From Alkalispirillum mobile (GTDB taxonomy: Bacteria > Pseudomonadota > Gammaproteobacteria > Nitrococcales > Halorhodospiraceae), in the NCBI RefSeq assembly GCF_003664325.1, contig NZ_RCDA01000002.1, positions 1 to 64,000 of the forward strand: a stretch of 64,000 nucleotides of DNA. The letters are read 5' to 3'. The position numbers and the translations under genes are program-made. This document shows positions 22,787 through 31,513 of the stretch, one piece after another. The notes below the pieces were generated by a model, which did not search any database, had not been told where the DNA came from, and saw only the letters and a list, made by a program, of their open reading frames with translations. Position 1 is the first letter of the stretch. The number at the start of each line of letters is the position of its first letter.

Positions 22787-23931
22787 TCTCTGGTCGGGGC
22801 CTCTGCCTCTACCACGCGGTTTCTGCCGTACGCCTTGGCATTGTATAGGGCCTCGTCCACCCGGTTGAACAGGGAATCCAGGCTTTCTTCCGGCTGCAGG
22901 GTGGCCACACCGATACTGGTAGTAAAGCCGAGGCGTTGTCCGTTGGCCAGGGGCAGGGTGGCCTGTTCGCAGGCCTGGCGCACGCGTTCCGCTACCGTTT
23001 GCGCCCCCTCGGTCCCGGTCTCCGGCAGCGCGGCCAGGAACTCTTCACCGCCCCAGCGTCCGAAGTGGTCTGTTTCGCGCAGGTTGTCCTCGACCACCCG
23101 GGCAAACGTCTGCAGGACCCGGTCGCCCAGCAGGTGGCCGTGGGTGTCGTTGATGCGCTTGAACCGGTCCAGATCGAACAGCAGCACGGTCAGCGGTCGG
23201 CCGTGACGACGGCTGCGTGCCCGCTCCAGTTCGATCTGTTCGGTCAGGGCCCGGCGGTTGAACAGGCCGGTCAGCGGGTCGCGGGTGGCCTGGCGGTAAA
23301 GGCGCAGCAGCATCAGGAGCTGGCCCATCACCGACCAGATGGCCACCAGGGTCACCAGCACCAGCAGCCAGAGCCCGCCCATGCTCTGCAGGTCGGTGCT
23401 CCGGCCCAGCGCGACCTCCAGGGCAGCGTAGAGCAGCACCACGGGCAGGGTGAAACTGGCCGCCTCCCGCAGGGTCAGCGGGAAGACCGTGAGCATGACC
23501 ACTGTAAGCACGGGGAAGAAGGAGTAGCCGAGGATCAGCCCCGGTGCCACGTCGCCGTTGAGCACCAGCCGGGCGGCGGCATACAGGAGCAGTGGCGCGG
23601 TCATCAGCACCGCCAGCCGGAACCGGGCCTGCGACAAGGTCAGTTGATTGCGTGCGCAACCGAAAAACAGCACGAGCAGCGCCGTGCCGGCGACCACTCT
23701 CAGCCCGGCCATCACCATGAACTCGCCCTGAGGCATGAACAGGGCGTCCACCGGGATCCAGGCGGGGATCAGCAGCGCGAGCACCAGTGCCAGTGGCTGG
23801 ATCCGGGTGTTGATATAGCCGGCGCGTGAGCCGGAGAAGTCCGGGGAATGGCCCCGGACGTCCAGGAGATCAGGCAGGCTCAATCCCTGGAGCCAGAGCC
23901 TGAAGGGGTGCTTGGGGGCTTTGTTGATCAT
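22783..23931 (-). CDS. membrane-anchored diguanylate cyclase (GGDEF)
   Basis: This 382-residue protein makes c-di-GMP from GTP. Residues ~40-210 contain six hydrophobic helices, probably a membrane sensor of unknown ligand. The C-terminal GGDEF domain has DPLTGLFNRRAL, FDLDRFKRINDTHGH and the active-site GGEEF near residue 290. RETD, five residues before GGEEF, is the RXXD inhibitory site, so product inhibition is expected. The coupled rhomboid gene downstream and the stator genes after it suggest a surface/motility neighbourhood. Confidence 0.93.
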   Translation of the reverse strand: MINKAPKHPFRLWLQGLSLPDLLDVRGHSPDFSGSRAGYINTRIQPLALVLALLIPAWIPVDALFMPQGEFMVMAGLRVVAGTALLVLFFGCARNQLTLSQARFRLAVLMTAPLLLYAAARLVLNGDVAPGLILGYSFFPVLTVVMLTVFPLTLREAASFTLPVVLLYAALEVALGRSTDLQSMGGLWLLVLVTLVAIWSVMGQLLMLLRLYRQATRDPLTGLFNRRALTEQIELERARSRRHGRPLTVLLFDLDRFKRINDTHGHLLGDRVLQTFARVVEDNLRETDHFGRWGGEEFLAALPETGTEGAQTVAERVRQACEQATLPLANGQRLGFTTSIGVATLQPEESLDSLFNRVDEALYNAKAYGRNRVVEAEAPTRE

Positions 23932-24012
23932 TCCGTGTTAATGCCCTTTGGTTCGTAGGGGTAAGCCGGTCAAGTATGCCTGCAATCCTGACGGACCACA
24001 AAGCGGGTCGGA

Positions 24013-24798
24013 TCACTCCCCTGCAGTCTGCAGCACCAGTTCCACCCGCCGGTTCTGGGCCCGGCCCTCGGGGGTGGCGTTATCGGCAATCGGCCGGGTC
24101 TCCGCCAGTCCGGTGGCCTGCAGGCGAGGGGCGTCGATGCCCTGCGCCTGGAGAAAACGCACGACGCGGGTCGCGCGCCCGGTGGACAGCTCCCAGTTCG
24201 ACGGAAAACGCTCGGTGGCAATGGGCACGTTGTCGGTGTGGCCCTCCACGGTGATCCGGTGGGGGCTGGCCTGCAGCACCGGGACCAGCTGACCGAGGAC
24301 GTCCAGACCCTCGTCGGTCAGTTCCGCCTCGCCGGAGGGGAACAGGATCTCGTCGCTGATCCGGAAACTGATGCTCCCCGCCTCTACCAGGACGTCGATA
24401 TCATCGCCCAGGGCATCCAGTTCCGCCTGCATGGCCGGGTCGGCGGACTCCTCCGGCCGGTGCTCGGGCTCTTCAATTGGGTCCAGAATGTCCGGATGGG
24501 CGTCCAGCGGGCCCCTTTCGCCCTCAAGCACGCTTGGCGCCCCGGTGGGCGGGACGGCCTCGCCCACCCCGGTCTGGCCAGCGAAAATGCCCGGATCCTG
24601 CGGCGTCACGCCCGCGTGATCGTCGATGAAGGCCAGCATCACGACGAACATGACCAGCAACAGCGTCATCACGTCCAGGTAGACCAGCAGCCAGCTCTCC
24701 CCCTCCTGGTCCTCGGGCGGCTCCACGTGCCACTGGGCGAAGCGCCCCCGGTGCACCGCGGAGCTGGCCTGGCCGCCTGCGGGTTCCTCAGCGGCCAC
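24013..24798 (-). CDS. motB: MotB/PomB-type stator protein (OmpA-like)
   Basis: The protein has 261 residues. One membrane helix (WLLVYLDVMTLLLVMFVVML, about residues 35-54) holds the conserved ion-binding Asp. A Pro/Glu-rich plug and linker follow, then an OmpA-like peptidoglycan-binding domain (VEGHTDNVPI, NWELSTGRATRVVRFL, RAQNRRVELVL). It overlaps motA by 11 bases. Together they form the ion-driven stator of the flagellar motor or a related energy-coupling complex. No other flagellar gene is in the window. Confidence 0.9.
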   Translation of the reverse strand: MAAEEPAGGQASSAVHRGRFAQWHVEPPEDQEGESWLLVYLDVMTLLLVMFVVMLAFIDDHAGVTPQDPGIFAGQTGVGEAVPPTGAPSVLEGERGPLDAHPDILDPIEEPEHRPEESADPAMQAELDALGDDIDVLVEAGSISFRISDEILFPSGEAELTDEGLDVLGQLVPVLQASPHRITVEGHTDNVPIATERFPSNWELSTGRATRVVRFLQAQGIDAPRLQATGLAETRPIADNATPEGRAQNRRVELVLQTAGE

Positions 24799-25621
24799 GG
24801 CCGGCCCCTTCCGCCTCCTGGGCCCCGTTCTCCGTGTCCAGCCGGATGCTGGGGTCGTGGATTTCGTCCTTGTAGTGCGCCATGAAGGAGTTCAGCGTCT
24901 CACGCATCAGGGTGGGATTGCGCTTCTGGCACATCATGGAGATCCCCTGCAGCACCATGTTCATCAGCACCACCCGCTGCTCGGTGCGCCGTTCCAGCTT
25001 CACGGCGATGGGCTTGAAGACCATATTGGCCAACAGGATCCCGTAGAACGTGGTGAGCAGCGCGACGGCCATGTGCTGGCCGATCACCGCGATGTCCCCC
25101 TCGTCCAGGATGAACATCATGTTGATCAGCCCCACCAGGGTGCCGATCATGCCGAAGGCCGGCGCAAAACTGGCCATGACCCGGAAGAGCTGCGCCTCGG
25201 CGCGCTCTCGGGCCCGGAGGCGGGAGATGCGCCACTGCAGCAGGTCGAGGATGTCCTCCTCGGGGGTGAGGTCGATCAGCAGTTGCACCCCGGTGCGCAG
25301 AAAGGGGTTGGAGACCTTGTCCAGCGCGTTTTCCACCGCCCGGATATCGCCGCGCAGCCAGAGCCGGGAGATCTGGATCAGCTCCTCCATGTCGTCCCGG
25401 GTATAGAGCCGCTCGTTGCGCAGTACGATTCCGAACAGCCCGAACACCCGCAGCACCTCCTTCAGCGGGTAGCTGAGGAAGGTGGCCGCGAAAGTGCCGC
25501 CGAGCACGATGGCCAGGCCCGGCAGGTTGATGAAGGCGGTCGGCTCCTCGGCGGCGAAGAAGAGCACGGCGACCAGCATGCCCAGGCCGCCGAGCATGCC
25601 GATCAGGGTGGATGGGTTCAT
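24788..25621 (-). CDS. motA: MotA/PomA-type stator protein
   Basis: This 277-residue membrane protein has four helices. PGLAIVLGGTFAATFLSYPLKEV and FGMIGTLVGLINMMF, then ALLTTFYGILLANMVFKPIAVKLE, match the shorter PomA/MotP branch rather than E. coli MotA. That branch is usually Na+-driven, which would fit the salt-adapted gene set, but ion choice is an inference. It lies 16 bases downstream of the CBS-pair gene and is probably in the same transcript. Confidence 0.92.
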   Translation of the reverse strand: MNPSTLIGMLGGLGMLVAVLFFAAEEPTAFINLPGLAIVLGGTFAATFLSYPLKEVLRVFGLFGIVLRNERLYTRDDMEELIQISRLWLRGDIRAVENALDKVSNPFLRTGVQLLIDLTPEEDILDLLQWRISRLRARERAEAQLFRVMASFAPAFGMIGTLVGLINMMFILDEGDIAVIGQHMAVALLTTFYGILLANMVFKPIAVKLERRTEQRVVLMNMVLQGISMMCQKRNPTLMRETLNSFMAHYKDEIHDPSIRLDTENGAQEAEGAGRGR

Positions 25622-25637
25622 GCCGTCTCCCTGGCGC

Positions 25638-26066
25638 TCAGTTGGCGCGGGTGGCGTCCTCCAGGGCCCGCAGGATGTCCTCGCGGGCGATGACGCCGAC
25701 CACCTGGTCGTTTTCCACCACCGGGAAGCTCTTGGTGCGCATTTCCACCATCCGCTGCAGCACCCGGGTCAGGGGGCGGTCAGGGTAGGTGGTGACCGGT
25801 TCGCGGGTCATGTAATCGGCCACCTTGCGCGACATGATGGCCTCGTAGGGCGGGATCATGGCCGTGGGCTGGAAGGTGAAGGCCTTGAGCAGGTCGAACT
25901 TGGTGGCCACGCCCAGCAAAGTGTTGTCCTGATCCACTACCGGCACGCCGTTGAAATCGTGCCGGGAGAACAGCGCCTCCAACTCCCGCAACTCGGTGTC
26001 CGGACTGATGGTGCAGGGGCTGCGGGTCATGTAGTCCTTGACCTGGTAATTCACGAACTCGTACAT
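25638..26066 (-). CDS. CBS-pair protein
   Basis: A soluble protein of 142 residues made of two CBS motifs: DYMTRSPCTISPDTELREL...GVPVVDQDNTLLGVATKFDLL and DYMTREPVTTYPDRPLTRVL...SFPVVENDQVVGVIAREDIL. CBS pairs bind adenine nucleotides or related ligands. GGAG precedes the ATG by 9 bases. Its position directly ahead of motA suggests a nucleotide-responsive partner of the stator, which is inference. Confidence 0.88.
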   Translation of the reverse strand: MYEFVNYQVKDYMTRSPCTISPDTELRELEALFSRHDFNGVPVVDQDNTLLGVATKFDLLKAFTFQPTAMIPPYEAIMSRKVADYMTREPVTTYPDRPLTRVLQRMVEMRTKSFPVVENDQVVGVIAREDILRALEDATRAN

Positions 26067-26181
26067 GGTCGCTCCGGTTGTTCCGTGATCCCCGGCTGGT
26101 TAGCGAAGGATGAGTGGCAAAGGTGTTAAGCGAAAACTAGCACTTTGCTGGCCTGCGGGTAAGGGGAGTGAGCAAGCCTTC

Positions 26182-28299
26182 TCAGGCGGGCACCGGCGCC
26201 CGCCACCGCTGCCAGCTGTACAGCGCACCATACAGCGTCAGACACCCCAACTGTACCACCCAGGGGGCCAGGCCACTCGGGTCGGCTAGCCAGTCCGGCC
26301 GTAACAGCAGTAGAGCCAGGCCCACCAGGGCCAGGCGTTCCAGGCCGTTGCAGTGGCGTCCGGCGTAGCCGGCGATGGCCGAGACCAGGGCGAACAGCCC
26401 GGCCAGCGCGGTCAGGAAGGTCCAGCCGATGATCACCGGGTCGGTCTGCCAGATGATCCGGCCGCCGTCGTCCAGCCCGGCGATCATCAACAACTCGGTG
26501 TTGAAAACAAACACGAAGGGCAGGATCGCGGTGCGCAGGTCGTAGCTGAAGCTCTGCACGCCGGTCTGCAGCGGTGGGCTCTGGGCGATGGCTGCCCCGG
26601 CATAGGCCGCCAGCCCCACCGGCGGTGTGTCGTCGGCGAGGATCCCGAAGTAAAAGACGAACAGGTGGGCGGCGATCACCGGGATCAGCAGCCCCATATC
26701 GCCGCCCAGTTGCACGATGACCGGCGCGGTGAGGGTGGCCATGACGATGTAGTTGGCGGTGGTGGGCAGGCCCATGCCGAGGATGATGCAGGTGAGCGCG
26801 GTGAGCCCCAGCATCAGGTAGAGGCTGCCCATGGAGAGCACCTCGATGACGTTGACGAACCGCCCCACCAGCCCGGTAGTGCTGACCACGCCGACGATGA
26901 TGCCCGCGGTGGCGGTGGCCACGCCCACGGCCACCATGTTGCGTGCCCCGCCGATCATGCCGCGCAGAATGTCGCCCACACCTCCCAGCAGTGCCTGCCC
27001 GAGGACCCGGTGGAGCGGGGCCGGGGCGCCCAGCCGCTGGTGGGTCAGGTAGGCGAGTATCGGCCGTTGCACCAGCATGATCACCATGGTGGCCTGTATG
27101 GCGAGCAGCGCCGAGGCCACCGGCGAGCGGCGCATCACCACCAGGAACCAGATGAGCATGAGCAGTGGCACCAGGTAGTGCAGGCCGCGCAGCAGGGTGG
27201 ACCAGAAGGGCGGCAGCTGGCTGCGCGGCACCACCGCCACGTTCTCCTTGCAGGCCTCGACGTGCACCACGTAGAAAAGCGCGATGTAGGCCACCAGCGC
27301 CGGGATGATCGCCGCCCGCAGCACGTCCAGGTAGGGCAGGCCGACGATCTCCGCCATGATGAAGGCTGCCGCGCCCATTACCGGCGGCATCAGCTGGCCG
27401 TTGGTGGAGGCGGCCACCTCCACCGCCGCCGCCTTGTGCGGCGGCAGCCCCACCCGCTTCATCAGCGGGATGGTGAACGTGCCGGTGGTGACGGTGTTGG
27501 CGATGGACGACCCCGACACCGACCCGGTCAGCCCGGAGGCGAAGACCGCCGCCTTGGCCGGGCCACCGCGCAGGCTGCCCAGGGCGGAGTAGGCCACGTC
27601 GATGAAGTACTTGCCGGCGCCGGCCCGCTCCAGCAGTGCTCCCAGCAGCACGAACAGGAAGACGAACCCCACCGAGACCCCCAGCGGCACGCCAAATATG
27701 CCGGAGTCGCTGAGGTACATGTCATTGACCAGGACCTCCAGGGAAACACCTCGGTGGCGCAGTAACCCTGGCATCCAGGGGCCGGCGAAGCAGTAGGCCA
27801 GGAACAGCGCCGCCAGCACCGGCAGAGCCCAGCCCAGGGTCCGCCGCGCCGCCTCCAGCAGTAGCCCGACGAGGACAATCCCCAAGACGATGTCCTGGGT
27901 TTCGGGCAGCCCCGCGCGCCAGAGAATCTCCTCGTAGTCCCACCAGATCCATAGCGTGGCGGCGGCCGCGGTCAGGGCCAGCAGGATGTCACTCCAGGGA
28001 ATGCGATGGCGGTTGTCCAGGAACAGACCGATCCGGCGCAGAGGTTGCAGCCAACGAGGCGCAGGCCGGTGGCGGGCCGGGAAGAGCAGGAAGGCCAGCG
28101 TGATGGCAAAGGCGAGGTGCCAGACCCGGGCGATCTGGGTGTCGATGGGGTCCCAGGCGATGGCCAGCTGGAAGGCCGACCAGGCCAGGCAGAGCAGGGT
28201 GATGGCCGCAATGGCGATGCGCCCGCGGGGTTGCCGCGCACCCGTCTCCACGGCCTGGGCCATGGCCCGGGCCTGCTGCTGACCATCACGTTCACTCAT
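26182..28299 (-). CDS. TRAP transporter fused permease (4TM/12TM, DctQM fusion)
   Basis: At 705 residues with about 17-18 helices, this is the fused small-plus-large membrane component typical of TAXI-TRAP systems. GSSIANTVTTGTFTIPLMKR, AAAVEVAASTNGQLMPPVMGA and LGMGLPTTANYIVMATLTAP are family signatures of the large subunit. TRAP transporters use a Na+ or H+ gradient and a periplasmic binding protein, encoded just upstream (28366-29319). The substrate is unknown. Confidence 0.93.
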   Translation of the reverse strand: MSERDGQQQARAMAQAVETGARQPRGRIAIAAITLLCLAWSAFQLAIAWDPIDTQIARVWHLAFAITLAFLLFPARHRPAPRWLQPLRRIGLFLDNRHRIPWSDILLALTAAAATLWIWWDYEEILWRAGLPETQDIVLGIVLVGLLLEAARRTLGWALPVLAALFLAYCFAGPWMPGLLRHRGVSLEVLVNDMYLSDSGIFGVPLGVSVGFVFLFVLLGALLERAGAGKYFIDVAYSALGSLRGGPAKAAVFASGLTGSVSGSSIANTVTTGTFTIPLMKRVGLPPHKAAAVEVAASTNGQLMPPVMGAAAFIMAEIVGLPYLDVLRAAIIPALVAYIALFYVVHVEACKENVAVVPRSQLPPFWSTLLRGLHYLVPLLMLIWFLVVMRRSPVASALLAIQATMVIMLVQRPILAYLTHQRLGAPAPLHRVLGQALLGGVGDILRGMIGGARNMVAVGVATATAGIIVGVVSTTGLVGRFVNVIEVLSMGSLYLMLGLTALTCIILGMGLPTTANYIVMATLTAPVIVQLGGDMGLLIPVIAAHLFVFYFGILADDTPPVGLAAYAGAAIAQSPPLQTGVQSFSYDLRTAILPFVFVFNTELLMIAGLDDGGRIIWQTDPVIIGWTFLTALAGLFALVSAIAGYAGRHCNGLERLALVGLALLLLRPDWLADPSGLAPWVVQLGCLTLYGALYSWQRWRAPVPA

Positions 28300-28332
28300 T
28301 CAAGGGGTGAGCCTGGAATGGTTGGATGTGGA

Positions 28333-28357
28333 GCCCGCCCCGGGGAATGGGGCGGGC
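28333..28357 (-). promoter_or_regulatory. intercistronic hairpin between TRAP binding protein and permease genes
   Basis: GCCCGCCCC (28333-28341) and GGGGCGGGC (28349-28357) form a perfect 9-pair GC stem with a 7-base loop. It lies in the 66-base gap between the TAXI gene stop and the permease start. Such hairpins commonly protect or partly terminate the upstream message so that the binding protein outnumbers the permease. No T-run follows. Confidence 0.55.
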
Positions 28358-28365
28358 CTCGGGGC

Positions 28366-29319
28366 TCAGCGCCAGCCCTGTTCCTCGTAGTAGCGCAGGG
28401 CGCCCGGATGGAGGTCCACCGAGACCCCTTCCATCATGGCCTCGGGCTCCAGGTGGCGGAAGGCGGCGTGGGCGTTGCGCAGGTCATCCATCTGTTCAAA
28501 CACGGCGGCGGTCAGGTCGTAGACCACGTCCTCGTCCATGTCGGCATGGGTCACCACGGTGGCGGTGACGGCGTAGGTTTCGATGTCTTCGTCCACGCCG
28601 GGGTAGGTGCCACCGGGAATGGCGGTCATCACGTAGTAGGGCCGCTCCTCCACGAACTCGCGGATGGCATCCGAGTTGATCGGGATCATGCGGATATCCA
28701 CCGAGTTGGCCGGCTCCTCGATGGCAGCGCTGGGGTTGCCCACCGTGTAGAAGAAGCCGTCCACCTGGCCGTCCACCAGGGCGCGGGAGGCCTCGTGCTG
28801 TTGCAGGTTGCGGGCGCGGATGTCGTCCCGCGGGTCGATACCGTAGATCTCCAGCACGTCCATGGCGTTGCGGCGCTGGCCCGAGCCCGGGTTGCCGATG
28901 TTGATGGTATGGCCCTGGATGTCCTCCACCGAGTGGATGTCGCTATCGGCACGCACCACCAGCATCACCGTCTCCGGGTGCATGGCGAACAGGCTGCGCA
29001 ACTCCTCGAAGGCACCGCGCCGCTCCCATTCCGCCTCGCCATTGATGGCCTGCCAGGCGCGGTCCGACTGGGCGACTCCGAAGTCGATGGAGCCCTGGGA
29101 GAGGGCGTTGATGTTGAACACCGAGCCCTGGGTGGGCCGGCCCACGCAATTGTAGTCGTCCTTGTGTTGCTCCAGCAGGCGGCACCCGTGCTGCGCGACC
29201 TGGTAATAGACGCCGGTGATGGAGGCACCGCCGAAGGTCAGGTCGCGGGCCTGGACGGGCAGGGCGACCAGGCTGGCGGCCAGCAGGGTGAACAGGGCGA
29301 TCAGACTGGATCGACGCAT
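28366..29319 (-). CDS. TAXI-family TRAP transporter solute-binding protein
   Basis: A 317-residue periplasmic protein. The signal peptide runs from MRRSS through a hydrophobic core to a probable cut after PVQA (residue ~24). The mature part opens with FGGASITGVYYQVAQHGCRLL, typical of TAXI proteins, and contains DFGVAQSD, INIGNPGSGQRRNAM, VDGFFYTVGNPSAAI and the YPGVDEDIETY hinge segment. A strong GAGGAGGAAGGAG precedes the ATG. It is the first gene of the transporter operon. TAXI ligands known so far are often organic acids; this one is not assigned. Confidence 0.92.
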   Translation of the reverse strand: MRRSSLIALFTLLAASLVALPVQARDLTFGGASITGVYYQVAQHGCRLLEQHKDDYNCVGRPTQGSVFNINALSQGSIDFGVAQSDRAWQAINGEAEWERRGAFEELRSLFAMHPETVMLVVRADSDIHSVEDIQGHTINIGNPGSGQRRNAMDVLEIYGIDPRDDIRARNLQQHEASRALVDGQVDGFFYTVGNPSAAIEEPANSVDIRMIPINSDAIREFVEERPYYVMTAIPGGTYPGVDEDIETYAVTATVVTHADMDEDVVYDLTAAVFEQMDDLRNAHAAFRHLEPEAMMEGVSVDLHPGALRYYEEQGWR

Positions 29320-29409
29320 GACTCCTTCCTCCTCGGATGATCGGATCAGGGCGCCTGGAGTTATACGGGGGACCGGTTCGGGACCGGCGGTGGGCGCCTG
29401 CGTATCAAT

Positions 29410-30030
29410 CTAGCCTGCCGGCCGGCCCGATGCACGCATTTCTACACGGAGACGGGCCCGCTCGCGGCTCACGGTGGCCCGAACCGCCGGGTAAAGCTCG
29501 AGAAAACAGCCTTCCAGTTCCGGGTAAAACGGCCTGAGCCAGGCGCCCGCGTCCAGCAAGGGCCGGGGACGGCGCAAGCGCTGGGCGATGCGCGCCAGCA
29601 CCTGCTCCAGACCGTCCAGCCGGGTGCAGGCACGCAGCCAGTCTCGCTCAATCATGGTGGGCAGGGCATCGCGCAGCGGGGCAGGCATGGCCGACCGGCT
29701 CTCCGCCAGTTCGGCGTAGACTTGACCGGTCCACTCGCGCAGGGGGGTGTCCTCCAGCGCGGACCAGTGGCGGATCAGGAAATGATCGTGGCAGAGGTCA
29801 AGCAGGATGCCGGCGTACCGGCGTTGGCCCTGCGGGAAGCGGCGGCGCAATCGGGCCGCGGCCGGGTGGTGGTCGGCCAGGCTGTCGATGCGCCGGTGCA
29901 GGTGCAGCCCGCGGTAAACGCCGCCGCTCCAGCGCGCGGGGTCGAGACGCCCGCGGACGTGGTCCCCCAGCAGGTTGCCCAGCCGTTCGGCGGGGCCATC
30001 GGCGAGTTGCAGGTGGGCCAGGTGGTTCAT
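29410..30030 (-). CDS. acpH: acyl carrier protein phosphodiesterase
   Basis: AcpH removes the 4'-phosphopantetheine arm from holo-ACP. It has 206 residues and is similar along its length to E. coli AcpH: MNHLAHLQLA start, GNLLGDHVRG, GLHLHRRIDSLAD, LDLCHDHFLIRHWS (metal-binding His/Asp of the HD-like fold) and the C-terminal LEGCFLELYPAV. The start is fixed by the conserved MN(F/H)LAHLHLA opening. It follows rhlB by 20 bases in the same direction. Confidence 0.92.
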   Translation of the reverse strand: MNHLAHLQLADGPAERLGNLLGDHVRGRLDPARWSGGVYRGLHLHRRIDSLADHHPAAARLRRRFPQGQRRYAGILLDLCHDHFLIRHWSALEDTPLREWTGQVYAELAESRSAMPAPLRDALPTMIERDWLRACTRLDGLEQVLARIAQRLRRPRPLLDAGAWLRPFYPELEGCFLELYPAVRATVSRERARLRVEMRASGRPAG

Positions 30031-30050
30031 GCGGGCCCCGGTCCGGGGTG

Positions 30051-31388
30051 TCAGCCGTTGCCGGGGCCGCCGCCGGAGTCGCCCCCTTTACCACCGCCGT
30101 TGCCGCCCCCATTGCGGCGCCCGCCCCCCGGGCGGCGGCGACCGCCACCGGGGCGACCACCGCCGCGGCCGCCCTTGCCGCCGGGCCGGCTGCGCTGGAT
30201 GCGCTTCGGCGGTTTGGGCTCGACCATCAACTCGCTCGAGGGCATTTCAGCGGGGATGCGCTGCTCGATATAGCTTTCGATATCGGGCAGGGAGAAGACG
30301 TACTCCTCGCAGGCCAGCGAGATGGCATCCCCGCTGGCGCCGGCGCGGGCGGTCCGCCCGATACGGTGGACGTAGTCCTCCGGGTCCTGGGGCAGGTCAT
30401 AGTTGATAACGTGGGAGACATCCTCGATGTGCAGCCCCCGCGCAGCCACATCGGTGGCCACCAGGAAGCGCAGCTCGCCGTCCTGGAAACGCTTGAGCAG
30501 GGCCTCGCGCTTTTTCTGCGGGATGTCCCCGGAGATGACCGCGGCCTCGATATCGTTGCCCAGCAGGTAGCCCGTTACCCGGTCGGCGGCCCGTTTGGTG
30601 TTGACGAAGATGATCGAGCGGTTGAACGCCTCCTCGTTCTGGACCAGGCCCAGCAGCAGGGGGATCTTCTCGTCCTTGGAAACGTGGTAGAGCTTCTGGC
30701 GGACCCGGTCGGCGGTGATCTGCTCGGACTCGATACGCACCACCTCGGGGTCGTTCAGGTGCTCGTAGGCGAGCTCCATCACCCGGTGGGAGAGGGTGGC
30801 CGAGAACAGCAGGTTAATGCGCTGATCCGGCTTGGGCATGCGCCGCATCAGGTACCGGATGTCGGCGATAAAGCCCAGATCGAACATGCGGTCGGCCTCG
30901 TCCAGCACCAACACCTCGATGTGGTCGAGCTGGAAGACGCGCTGCTTGTAGAAGTCGATGATCCGCCCCGGGGTGCCGATAATGATATCGACCCCTTCTT
31001 CCAGCTGCTTGCGCTGGGCTTCGTAGCCGGTGCCGCCGTAGACCGCAGCGCACTTCAGCCCGGTGTAACGGCCCAGCTGCAGGGCGTCGCGGTGGATCTG
31101 CAGCGCCAGTTCGCGGGTGGGGGCCAGCATGATCGCCCAGGGGCCCTCTTTGCCTTCCTCCACCGGCACGGTCATGAGACGCTGCATGGTGGCGAGCAGG
31201 AAGGCGGCCGATTTGCCGGTGCCGGTCTGCGCCTGGCCGGCGATGTCGCGCCCCTCGAGGGCCTTCGGCAGGGTGGCAGCCTGGATGGGCGTGCAGTACT
31301 CGAAGCCGGCCCGCTGGAGGCCGTCCATCAGCGAGTCGTGCAGGCCAAGGGTGTCGAATCGGGTATCGGAGAGGTGTTCGTTTTTCAT
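30051..31388 (-). CDS. rhlB: DEAD-box ATP-dependent RNA helicase RhlB
   Basis: RhlB unwinds RNA, in many gammaproteobacteria as part of the RNase E degradosome. It has 445 residues. In order: Q motif TPIQAATLP (33-41), Walker A AQTGTGKS (53-60), PTRELA, GTPGR, DEAD in [16 protein letters not shown], then the second domain with [11 protein letters not shown] and [10 protein letters not shown]. The [19 protein letters not shown] segment is RhlB-like rather than RhlE-like. The last 55 residues are almost only Gly, Arg, Pro and Asn (RGG-type), a likely disordered RNA-binding tail. Confidence 0.94.
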   Translation of the reverse strand: MKNEHLSDTRFDTLGLHDSLMDGLQRAGFEYCTPIQAATLPKALEGRDIAGQAQTGTGKSAAFLLATMQRLMTVPVEEGKEGPWAIMLAPTRELALQIHRDALQLGRYTGLKCAAVYGGTGYEAQRKQLEEGVDIIIGTPGRIIDFYKQRVFQLDHIEVLVLDEADRMFDLGFIADIRYLMRRMPKPDQRINLLFSATLSHRVMELAYEHLNDPEVVRIESEQITADRVRQKLYHVSKDEKIPLLLGLVQNEEAFNRSIIFVNTKRAADRVTGYLLGNDIEAAVISGDIPQKKREALLKRFQDGELRFLVATDVAARGLHIEDVSHVINYDLPQDPEDYVHRIGRTARAGASGDAISLACEEYVFSLPDIESYIEQRIPAEMPSSELMVEPKPPKRIQRSRPGGKGGRGGGRPGGGRRRPGGGRRNGGGNGGGKGGDSGGGPGNG

Positions 31389-31513
31389 GGGCGCGTAGGT
31401 TACCGGAAATCGGTTTGCTTTTCTCGCCTTTATCCGGTTGGGTGGCGGTCAGGGGGGCGCCGCGCGCCGTGCACGCTAGCCTCCGGGGCGGTCATGCAAA
31501 CGGGGAGTGATGG

